From CAZOIA01 sp964579675 (lineage in GTDB: Bacteria > Planctomycetota > Phycisphaerae > UBA1845 > PWPN01): 64,000 nucleotides of DNA. The notes beneath the pieces were generated by a model. The model had not been told where the DNA came from. It did not search any database and saw only the letters and a program-made list of their open reading frames with translations. The translations under genes and the position numbers were made by a program. The DNA is taken from assembly GCA_964579675.1 (NCBI GenBank), contig CAZOIA010000004.1:4950-68949 (forward strand), in the 5' to 3' direction. Positions 33,025 to 41,022 of this stretch are shown here, one piece after another (the stretch's first letter is position 1; every line of letters begins with the position of its first letter).

Positions 33025-35817
33025 ATGAATGTGAGTCTTCCGTGCAGGCAATGGCTACTCTCCGGGCTGATGCCTGTTGTCTGTCTCGCTGCCGGAGCGG
33101 GCACGGACCGGCTCACCCGCGACGGCCATCGGGTATCCGTCTCCGTGCTCGCAGGCAAGCTGACCGAGGTCTACCAGGTACGCACGCCGGACGGGTGGCG
33201 GGACGCATTGGCGTACGATGGCCCACAGATGCGACTGGCCAGGCCGATCGACGGCAAGGTGCTGTTCGACTTTGAACAGGACAGCGAGCGGCAGGTGACG
33301 CTTGAGGGGCTGCCGCCGCACGTGCTGACCCACTCCAAGCGCACCAGGTTCCGCCCGCACGGCGAGTGGTTTGTCGGCACCTGCGAGGACGGCAGGGGCG
33401 GCTACAACGATGACTACACCGGTCAGCTCGAGCTCGGGCCGGTCACGCTCCCGCACCGGTACGTCTCGCTGCTGGTCAGCGGCGGACGGAAGCCGGACCA
33501 GGCGTATGTCGCCGTGCTTGATGCCCGGAGCGGCAAGGAGCTGCATCGGGCAACCGGCCGGAGCAGCGAGACGTTTCGGCGCGCCGAATGGGACCTGGCC
33601 GACTACGTGGGCCGAGAAGTCTCGTTCCGCATCGTCGATCAGGCCACAGGAGACTGGGGCCACATCAATGTGGACCACATCATCTCTCACCCGGATTCCG
33701 GGATGTTGGCCCCGGTGCCCGTCACTTGGACGGGCCTCGAACGCCACGGCGATGCCCTGGCTGTTCGCGGCCGGGCCGACGCGATCGACATCACGCGGAC
33801 GATCACGCTCTCGGATGCCGGCGCGGTAATCTCGCACCGGGCGGTTCCGGATCCACAGTATGAGTGGAACCGCTACGAGGATCGGTACACGTTTGCCGCG
33901 GGCGCACCTGACTTTGTCTGGTCCCAGAGCATCAAGCGCCAGGAAAGCGACCTGATACCTCACTGGCAGTTCAAGTCACCGGCGGTGATCTTTCAGGCAG
34001 GCCCGGTGCTCGCGTCTATCGTTGCGGATTTGCGTCCGCTCGGTGCCGACATGCTCCGCCGGCAGCCTGCCGCCCTGGACCTGGGCAACCCTCCGAGCGG
34101 CACGCCGTGGTTCAGCTACGGCATCGCGCCGAGCAAACTGACGTCTCATTCGATCTACAGCCGCGATGACGAGGCGAGGTTGGAGTGGGACGGTGCGGAG
34201 TTGGCGATCGACCATATCCTCGTTCTTTCGGGCAGCGAGCCGCCCCGCCAGGGCTACCGCCGGGTCGTGAGCCACCTGTGGGAGACGTTCGGCCGGCCGG
34301 TGCTGCTGGCATCACCCGATGCCCAAACCAACTACGCCAGCAAACAACTGAACCTGTTCGACACGTGGCGGCAGGAGACCTGGCACCGGTACGCACAGGA
34401 GGTCTATCGGGAATTCGACTGCGACGGCGAGCGGTGTGCCGCGCTCGTGTCGAAGCGCAACAAGTGGTCCAACAAGCTCGGCACGAACGAGGATTGCTGG
34501 TTCAACTCGTGGTTCCAGACCTTGCGGACGGCATACGGCATGTACGTGTATGGCCGGCGTGCCGGAGACTCACGGATCATGGAGCAGGCCCGGGGGGTGC
34601 TCAACCTGGCCCTGCACGCCCCGCAACAAGATGGTGCGTTTCCGACGATCTACTGGCGGGGCGAGGACGGCTCGCATAACTGGGTCCGCGACAACGGATG
34701 GGCCGGCCTGCGTGACTGTTACCACGTGTTCGACATGGCGTGGACCGCCTACTGGATGCTTCGCTGGCATCGGGACCTGACGCCCGACGAGGATCGGATC
34801 ATCCCGTTTTGCCGGGCGTTCGGCGACTTCCTGGTCAGCCGGCAGGACAGCCGCGGCGGGATCCCCTGCTGGTTTGACGAGAAGCTGTTGCCCCGCGTCG
34901 AGCTGGCGGAGTTCAATGCCGAGACGGCGGGGGCCGCCCTGTTCCTGGCTGAGCTGTCCGCCGCCACGGATGAGAGGCAATACCTGGACGCGGCACAGCA
35001 AGCGATGACCTTCATCGAGCGGTTCATGCTGCCGCGACACCGCTGGTTCGACTACGAGACCTTCCTGAGCTGCTCGCGGAAGCCGCTGGACTTCTACGAT
35101 TCCCACACCCAACAATGGCCGCAGAACAACCTGTCCACGTTCCAGGCGGCCCGGGCGTGCCTGCGGCTGCACGAGCTGACCGGCAAGCGGCAGTGGCGCG
35201 AGCTTGGCGAACAGATCTGCGACTACGCAGCCCTGACGCAGCAGGTGTTCAATCATCCGCTGCTGACCCCGAAGCTGATCGGCGGGTTCACCACGCAGAA
35301 CACCGATGCCGAGTGGAGCGACGCCCGGCAATGCTACGCGGCGGTGATCTTGCTGGACTACTATGAGCTCACGGGCCGGCTTGCGTACCTGGAGCGTGGC
35401 GTGGCGGCGCTGCGGTCCACGTTTGCCGTGGCTCCATACGAGAACTGGGCCCATAGCGGCAGCGTTGATCGCCCCGGGGCAATGACCGGTCTGCACTGGG
35501 GCACCGGCAGTGCAATGGCATCGGTCGAGATGAAGCACGACCGCTGCCGCGATGCCTACGTCCACGTGGGCCGCCGACACGGCGTGGGGGTCAACGGGTG
35601 TACGCTCACGGACCTGACGGTGACGCAGCGTCGCGTGAGCTTCAGACTGCACACGCCCTATCGCTGGCCCACCCCGCCGGTGGCGGTGATCGACGGTGCC
35701 CTTGGCCCGCTCGAAGTCATCGTGAACGGCCAATCCGCGGGCCTGCTGTCACCTGGCAAGCTGCACAAGGGTGTTGCCTTGCCGTTCGTCGGGCAATCGA
35801 CTGGAATGCTGCCATGA
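33025..35817 (+). CDS. Large exported glycosidase-like protein (helical-barrel)
   Basis: Start chosen at ATG 33025 (GGAGC 10 nt upstream); an upstream TTG overlaps the previous stop. The 930-residue product has a signal peptide (CRQWLLSGLMPVVCLAAGAG) and a beta-sandwich at about 100-215. The sandwich contains VSLLVSGGRKPDQAYVAVLDARSGKELHRATG and WGHINVDHI, a module also attached to GH32-type secreted enzymes. A C-terminal alpha-toroid from about 470 reads WFNSWFQTLRTAYGMYVYGRRAGDSRIMEQAR, WVRDNGWAGLRDCYHVFDMAW and ELAEFNAETAGAALFLAELSAAT. Six-hairpin glycosidases and polysaccharide lyases share that fold. The catalytic residues and substrate are not clear. Confidence 0.7.
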   Translation: MNVSLPCRQWLLSGLMPVVCLAAGAGTDRLTRDGHRVSVSVLAGKLTEVYQVRTPDGWRDALAYDGPQMRLARPIDGKVLFDFEQDSERQVTLEGLPPHVLTHSKRTRFRPHGEWFVGTCEDGRGGYNDDYTGQLELGPVTLPHRYVSLLVSGGRKPDQAYVAVLDARSGKELHRATGRSSETFRRAEWDLADYVGREVSFRIVDQATGDWGHINVDHIISHPDSGMLAPVPVTWTGLERHGDALAVRGRADAIDITRTITLSDAGAVISHRAVPDPQYEWNRYEDRYTFAAGAPDFVWSQSIKRQESDLIPHWQFKSPAVIFQAGPVLASIVADLRPLGADMLRRQPAALDLGNPPSGTPWFSYGIAPSKLTSHSIYSRDDEARLEWDGAELAIDHILVLSGSEPPRQGYRRVVSHLWETFGRPVLLASPDAQTNYASKQLNLFDTWRQETWHRYAQEVYREFDCDGERCAALVSKRNKWSNKLGTNEDCWFNSWFQTLRTAYGMYVYGRRAGDSRIMEQARGVLNLALHAPQQDGAFPTIYWRGEDGSHNWVRDNGWAGLRDCYHVFDMAWTAYWMLRWHRDLTPDEDRIIPFCRAFGDFLVSRQDSRGGIPCWFDEKLLPRVELAEFNAETAGAALFLAELSAATDERQYLDAAQQAMTFIERFMLPRHRWFDYETFLSCSRKPLDFYDSHTQQWPQNNLSTFQAARACLRLHELTGKRQWRELGEQICDYAALTQQVFNHPLLTPKLIGGFTTQNTDAEWSDARQCYAAVILLDYYELTGRLAYLERGVAALRSTFAVAPYENWAHSGSVDRPGAMTGLHWGTGSAMASVEMKHDRCRDAYVHVGRRHGVGVNGCTLTDLTVTQRRVSFRLHTPYRWPTPPVAVIDGALGPLEVIVNGQSAGLLSPGKLHKGVALPFVGQSTGMLP

Positions 35818-37016
35818 GCGTGTTCTTACCGGATGACGTGTCCCGGTTGTCCTGTCGAGTCGCAGCGATCGGGGTGAGTCTTCTGAGCTGCCTGCCGGCG
35901 CGTGCGCTGGATCCCGAGCCGCTACCGTTTCCGGTGTACGTTGCCTGCCGGATCACCGGAGACATCACGATCGACGGCAAGCTGTCCGAGGCGGCGTGGC
36001 GGGAGACCTCGCTGGGTTGGGGGATGTCCCACTCGATTGAGCCGAACACGCTGTGCCCCGATCCCACTCTGTTCAGGATCGGCTACGACGATGAGTGGGT
36101 CTATCTGTCGCTGGCCGCCTACAAGCGGAGGGTGCAGGACGACATACCCGAGCACGTCTGGAAGCCGCGGGAAACGGACATCATGGATATGCAGGCGGTG
36201 CCCCGGCACAACCGGATGCGCGGGATCATCCCCCCGACCAACACCGCCGACGTGCTGATCTCTCGTGAGGGGCGAACGGTGACGCTGCACTTCGAGCCGC
36301 CCAAAACGCCGACGGCGAAGGTGCACGATTCGCTTGGCGAGCGAGGGCTTGATCTGGAACTGACGCACGCGTACGTGGGTAGCCTGGACGACGCACTGTG
36401 GACGGTGGAGGTCCGGGTTGGCTGGGATGCGTTGGGTTTCCCGGCTCCGGGCAGCGGCGATGACTGGGCGTTGAACCTCTATCGCGATATCCGTTTCTTC
36501 AGCAACTGGTCGTTCATCTCCTGGATGCGGCGATGGGCCAAGGCCGAGTACTCGCGGTACAACATGGTCGATCGGTTTGGCCGGATCATCTTCCAGAACA
36601 AGCCGGACCTCGGGGCGATCGAGAAGGAGGCCAGGCGGATCGCCGCCGGGCGGGGCCCGGTCCGCGTATTCACGCCGGACGCCTACGTGCGGGTGGACAC
36701 CGGGGGGCGGGTGGTCCGGCAATGGTACGCCGATCGGCTCAGGCAGATGCTCAAGTATGCCGGCGAGATCTTCCGCGACCGGACCCGGATCGGGAATGAT
36801 TTGCCCTACCATCCGTTCTTCACGGAGCGCAAGCCGCGGGAGCATCTGGCCAAGGCCCAACAGAAGCTCGGCTGGCTCCACGACGCCATGACCGGTCCTG
36901 TGGCGTGGGACGATCCGGCAAGCGGCGTGGCACGAATCGCACACGCGATCCCCAAGGCGAGAGAGGGTTTATACACCTATAAGAAGGAACGGCTGTACCG
37001 TGGCTTGCCGGAGTAG
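35814..37016 (+). CDS. Exported protein with CBM9-like domain
   Basis: The ATG at 35814 overlaps the preceding stop (ATGA), which indicates translational coupling. The 400-residue protein has a signal segment (AAIGVSLLSCLPARA). A family 9 carbohydrate-binding-like domain (CRITGDITIDGKLSEAAWRETS, FRIGYDDEWVYLSLAAYKRR, WTVEVRVGWDALGFPAPGSGDDWALNLYRD) covers about 40-270. The remaining 130 residues are helical and unassigned. It probably binds the glycan acted on by its neighbours or serves as an outer-surface carrier. Confidence 0.75.
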   Translation: MSVFLPDDVSRLSCRVAAIGVSLLSCLPARALDPEPLPFPVYVACRITGDITIDGKLSEAAWRETSLGWGMSHSIEPNTLCPDPTLFRIGYDDEWVYLSLAAYKRRVQDDIPEHVWKPRETDIMDMQAVPRHNRMRGIIPPTNTADVLISREGRTVTLHFEPPKTPTAKVHDSLGERGLDLELTHAYVGSLDDALWTVEVRVGWDALGFPAPGSGDDWALNLYRDIRFFSNWSFISWMRRWAKAEYSRYNMVDRFGRIIFQNKPDLGAIEKEARRIAAGRGPVRVFTPDAYVRVDTGGRVVRQWYADRLRQMLKYAGEIFRDRTRIGNDLPYHPFFTERKPREHLAKAQQKLGWLHDAMTGPVAWDDPASGVARIAHAIPKAREGLYTYKKERLYRGLPE

Positions 37017-40000
37017 ATTGGCAGTCCTGATGGGTGTGATGGCGACCGCGGCCGTGACGTGCTGCGCGGGGGCGGCTGATCCCGGGCAAGTCGGCGAGCC
37101 GCCCCAGTACGGGTGGCGGCTCAGCGGGGATGCGTTCCTGAGACTCGGGGAGGGCCTGGAGACGCCGCACACCAGGTGGATGAAGCCGGCGGCGGCAGGC
37201 ACCGTCAGGGCGCTCTTTCTGGTCAACAAGATAGCGGCCTACGACGTCGGGGAACTCGGTCGCCGGCTGGACCTGGAGATCCGTGGTATGCCTGCTGAGA
37301 CCTGGCTCCGGCTGGGAGACAACTACTGGCTGTGGCTGTGGCACGAGTCGTCGAGCAACCCGGAGCGGTCGGCCCATTTCGAGGCCATGCTGGACGATGA
37401 ATACGACGTCATCGTCCTGGGCAACTGCCGGTTCCTCTCGCTCTACGAGAGCGTCCAGTACAAGATCCTCAAGAAGGTGGCGGGCGGGTGCGGGCTGGTG
37501 ATGTTCTACCCTCACGACCTTGACCCGCGCATGTTGCGGCATCCGCTTCCCGAAGCCGCCCAGCAGTTGTCGGTCGGGATTCCGTTTGCCGGACTGACGT
37601 TCTACCGGAACCTGTTCATGCTGCGCAAGGACCTGAACCGGCCCGACGAGATCGGCGGGCACCTGTTTCGGGCGTATCAGTTCGGCCGCGGGCGCGTTCT
37701 GGAGGTGGACTACGCGACGCAGTCGAGCGTTTTTGACGCCGTGCCCGGCGCGATCACGCCGTTCGAGGATTACGACTACACGTCCCCGGTTCAGTACGAC
37801 TACCACCAGGCATTGGCGGCCCGATGCCTGATGTGGGCTGCGGGTAGAGAACCGCGGCTTGCGTGGACGAGGCCGTTGCCGGACCGGATGGAGATCGCAG
37901 CGCTTGCCGAATCACCCGCGGACAAGGTGGAATGTCAGTGGTCGGGAGCGGCGGGCATCACCCTGACGCGGCGGACGCGCGTGCGAAACCGCTGGGGCGA
38001 CGTGGCACATGAGCATGAGGAATCGTTCCGGGCCGATGCCGGCGTGATGTCCTGGGAGACGGTCCTGCCGCCGCTGCCCGCAGGAACGCACTTCGTTGAT
38101 TTCATCGTCTCCAGCGCCGACGGCGTCGAGAACTGGGGGTCCTTCGCGGTTGACGTCCGGTCGTCGCTGTGGATCAGCGCGGTTGAGCCGGCTGACTCGT
38201 TCTTCGAGCGGGGCCAGGACGTGACGGGTCGGGTGCTGTTGTCGCGCCGGGTGACGGATGACGAGGAGGTGGCCCTGTTGCTGACGCTGCAGGACGGTTA
38301 CGACCGCGTCTTCTCGATGGCACGCAGAGGTGTCCAGGCCGCCACGGACCGCGTTGAGTTCCGGATACCGCAGGGCAACCTCATCGCCTGGGGAGCGCGG
38401 CTGCGCGTGAAGCTCTCGCTTGGCGGCCGTACCGCCGACCAGGACGAGGTGGAGCTGTGGTTCCGCCGGCCGGGGCGGGGCGAGTTCCCGATTGCCATGT
38501 GGGGTGCGATTCCAGGTTACGGGAACCACATCGGCAACCTGCAGATGCGTAAGCTCGGCTTCACGGCCGTCCTGGCTGGTCATCCGATTAACCAGGCCCG
38601 TGACGATCTCGGCTGGATGACTTTCGGCGGCGGGCGCGGGGCGCTGGTTCATTCGCTCGGCGACGAGATCCAGGTGCCGCATCCGAAGAAGGGCGAGGTG
38701 TTCGGCGACTTCCTGAAGAGGCGATACGACTCGATCGACGAACTGGACGCCGCGTGGAAGACGAGCTACACCGCATGGGAAGAAGCGGAGCCGGGCGGCG
38801 GCGTGGAGGATGGTTCGGCGGCGAGCTTCGTTCGCTACCATGATTCGCTGTCATGCGGGGAATCCCTGCATGCCGAGCGTTGTCGGGAAGGGCGCGAATC
38901 GGTCGAGAAGACCAATCCCCAGGGGGTCGTGGGTCCGGAAGGCTCGCCGGTGGGCGACCCGGAGCTGACGTTGCCGGAGGTGACGTTCTGGGGCCCCTAT
39001 CTGACGGTTCGAGACAACCTGCTGGTAACCGCCATTGCCAGGCCCGGTACACTGCGCGGGAACTGGTTTGGCGGTTACGTGGAAGACCGCCAGGTGCCCA
39101 CCCGGCTGCGCCACGTTCTGTGGCTGTCGATCCTCGGCGGCAACAACATGATCGAGTACTTCACCATCAGCGGTGGGCTGCTGGCCCCGGACCTGACGCG
39201 GATGCCGTTCACCGATCAGTTCATGAAGTCGTGGCACCAGCTTCGCCGGGGGCTCGGTCCGCTGCTGGCAAAGTGCCGGCCGGCGGGCAACCCGGTGGCG
39301 CTACTGCACTCGCAACCGTCCGAGCACGTCGGCCGGGCGGGCGGGCAGTGGACGGACACAACCAAGGTGCACGCGTTTATGCTGGACCTGCTGGGGGATG
39401 CGGGCTATGGGCCGCAGTACGTCGCCTCGGGCCAGGTCAAAGCCGGGCGGCTTCAGGACGGCGATATCAAGGTTCTCTTCCTGTTGCACGCCTTCGCGTT
39501 GTCCGACGATGAGATCGCTGGGATCGTGACGTTTGCGGAGAAGGGCGGCACGGTGATCGCGGACATCCCGCCCGCCTGGTTCGACGAACGATGCCGGTTG
39601 CGAGAACTGCGGGCGCTGGATGCGTTCTTCGGGTTGCAGCCGGCTGCCCCCCAGGCGTCATTGAAATGGCGCAGGTCGCTCATGGGGGAGACAGCAGAGG
39701 TCGAGGTTGCCGGCGGCGTCATGCACCTGCGGGGGCGCGATGCGTCACTCGTCGCGGCCGGCTCCGAGACGTTTCCGGACATCCTCGAAAGAGCACATGG
39801 TCATGGCAGATCGGTCCTGCTCAACGGCGTCGTGTGGCAGGAAGGGCGAGCTAACGCCGGCACGGCGCGGGCGTTGCGGCAACTGCTTTCGGACCGGGCC
39901 CGCACGCCGCGGGCCTTCGAGCCAAGCTTTCGTCACCCGCTCGGCAAGCCGGGGATGAAGGTCTATTCGTACGAACGGGGCGACATCCGGATCGACGCGG

Positions 40001-40485
40001 TCCTGCCGCCGGAGGCTACGGACCCGGCCGTCCCCGTCGTGCCTCGCGTCCGGTGGTCCGAAGCGAAACATACGTACGATCTGCGCGAGGAGTCGTACCT
40101 CGGCCACCTGGACAGGCTGGAGCAACGCGTGGACCGCAGCTCACCACTGGTCGTCGCCCGGCTGGATTACCGGGTGGGCGGTGTGCGGATCGACGCGCCG
40201 GCGGCGGCCGGAATCGGGGACGTCCTTACCCTTGCCTGTCACGTGCTCGACGACGGCGGCAAACCGAGGCCCGGCCACGTCGTCCGCGTCAAAGTCGAGG
40301 GTCCCACGGGCATCGAGTACCCGTATTACGGCGCGATCCTCGACGCGATCGGCCCGGAACAATCCTGGCGGATTCCGTTTGCCATGAACGACCAGCCCGG
40401 GCAGTGGCGCATCACCGCAACGGACGTGGTCAGCGGTCAATCCGCCACCGCGTCGATCCGTCTCAGCAAAGGCCAACACCGGTAA
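37000..40485 (+). CDS. Large exported GH42-like protein with GATase-type domains
   Basis: A GTG at 37000 overlaps the previous gene by 17 bp and has AGAAGGA upstream; the product has 1161 residues. It has a signal peptide (GVMATAAVTCCAGAA). An N-terminal GATase-like Rossmann domain (VRALFLVNKIAAYDVGELGRRLDLEI, YDVIVLGNCRFLSLYESVQYKILKKVAGG) and Ig-like beta domains follow. A central TIM-barrel has GH42-type features: DEIQVPHPKKGEVFGDFLKRRYDSIDELDAAWKTSYTAWEE at about 555-600. A second GATase-like trimerisation domain (VKVLFLLHAFALSDDEIAGIVTFAEKGGTVIADIP) precedes a C-terminal Ig fold. Beta-galactosidase-type GH42 enzymes have this order. Specific substrate is unknown. Confidence 0.75.
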   Translation: MACRSRLAVLMGVMATAAVTCCAGAADPGQVGEPPQYGWRLSGDAFLRLGEGLETPHTRWMKPAAAGTVRALFLVNKIAAYDVGELGRRLDLEIRGMPAETWLRLGDNYWLWLWHESSSNPERSAHFEAMLDDEYDVIVLGNCRFLSLYESVQYKILKKVAGGCGLVMFYPHDLDPRMLRHPLPEAAQQLSVGIPFAGLTFYRNLFMLRKDLNRPDEIGGHLFRAYQFGRGRVLEVDYATQSSVFDAVPGAITPFEDYDYTSPVQYDYHQALAARCLMWAAGREPRLAWTRPLPDRMEIAALAESPADKVECQWSGAAGITLTRRTRVRNRWGDVAHEHEESFRADAGVMSWETVLPPLPAGTHFVDFIVSSADGVENWGSFAVDVRSSLWISAVEPADSFFERGQDVTGRVLLSRRVTDDEEVALLLTLQDGYDRVFSMARRGVQAATDRVEFRIPQGNLIAWGARLRVKLSLGGRTADQDEVELWFRRPGRGEFPIAMWGAIPGYGNHIGNLQMRKLGFTAVLAGHPINQARDDLGWMTFGGGRGALVHSLGDEIQVPHPKKGEVFGDFLKRRYDSIDELDAAWKTSYTAWEEAEPGGGVEDGSAASFVRYHDSLSCGESLHAERCREGRESVEKTNPQGVVGPEGSPVGDPELTLPEVTFWGPYLTVRDNLLVTAIARPGTLRGNWFGGYVEDRQVPTRLRHVLWLSILGGNNMIEYFTISGGLLAPDLTRMPFTDQFMKSWHQLRRGLGPLLAKCRPAGNPVALLHSQPSEHVGRAGGQWTDTTKVHAFMLDLLGDAGYGPQYVASGQVKAGRLQDGDIKVLFLLHAFALSDDEIAGIVTFAEKGGTVIADIPPAWFDERCRLRELRALDAFFGLQPAAPQASLKWRRSLMGETAEVEVAGGVMHLRGRDASLVAAGSETFPDILERAHGHGRSVLLNGVVWQEGRANAGTARALRQLLSDRARTPRAFEPSFRHPLGKPGMKVYSYERGDIRIDAVLPPEATDPAVPVVPRVRWSEAKHTYDLREESYLGHLDRLEQRVDRSSPLVVARLDYRVGGVRIDAPAAAGIGDVLTLACHVLDDGGKPRPGHVVRVKVEGPTGIEYPYYGAILDAIGPEQSWRIPFAMNDQPGQWRITATDVVSGQSATASIRLSKGQHR

Positions 40486-40830
40486 GAGAGGAAAAAGGAA
40501 CCACCAAGACACGAAGGCACCAAGATAGCAGCATCTTTTCTCCCGGCTTTGCTTTGTGCCTTGGTGTCTTTGTGGTTTCCGGTGCCTCCAGTACCAGTCT
40601 TGAATAACGAGAGCACGAAACCGCGAAAACACAAGACGATTTCGACCTTGGGCTGTTTCGCGTTGCGGAGCCCCCAATGGGGTCAGGGCAGCGTGGCCCG
40701 GGGGCGTGGAGGCGTTGGGGCCAGGGTGCTGAGACCGGCGATGTTATCGGGTCAACCGGCGCGCGCCGGCTGCAGCCGGCCGACCTATAAAGCGCTTAAC
40801 CCGGCCCCGGGAGCGACCGATAAGCCATCT
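40486..40830. other. Intergenic region with inverted repeat
   Basis: The 345 bp hold no gene that I can support. It contains the inverted repeat listed next, and then a short GC-rich inverted stretch near 40755-40782. Confidence 0.4.
40497..40580. repeat. Imperfect inverted repeat (28-bp arms)
   Basis: Left arm 40497-40524 contains CCACCAAGACACGAAGGCA and is matched by the reverse complement of 40553-40580, which contains CCACAAAGACACCAAGGCA, with a few mismatches around a 28-nt loop. The stem is AC-rich on one strand and GT-rich on the other, with a 3-nt-spaced CAC/GAA pattern, and the motif CACGAAA recurs at 40613-40621. Extragenic repeats of this look are scattered in many environmental genomes; function is unknown. 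Confidence 0.6.
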
Positions 40831-41022
40831 ATGTCGGCATGTTCACCACGTCGAGGGTTAGCGGGGCCCGCGCGGCGCCGGTGGACGCTCGCAACCGGAG
40901 TGATAACCGCCGCGTTCCTCACTGTGCTGATCGTCTTTGTGCACCAGTCCCGAGCGATCAGAGTGAGCTATTGGAGGCTCTGGGGGATGGGTGCGGCGGT
41001 TGCGGATCGAATCCAGGAATGA
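40831..41022 (+). CDS. Small single-pass membrane protein
   Basis: The 63-residue frame from the ATG at 40831 reads RRRWTLATGVITAAFLTVLIVFVHQSRAIRVSYWRLWG, a clear transmembrane helix with positive residues before it. Its TGA overlaps the ATG of the next gene (ATGATG), a coupling pattern that argues for real translation. The ribosome site is weak. No family is recognised; it may be an accessory subunit of the following membrane protein. Confidence 0.5.
   Translation: MSACSPRRGLAGPARRRWTLATGVITAAFLTVLIVFVHQSRAIRVSYWRLWGMGAAVADRIQE

Noticed and set aside
40497..40635. CRISPR-like array
   Set aside because: There are only one inverted pair and a degenerate third stretch, no regular spacers and no cas genes.
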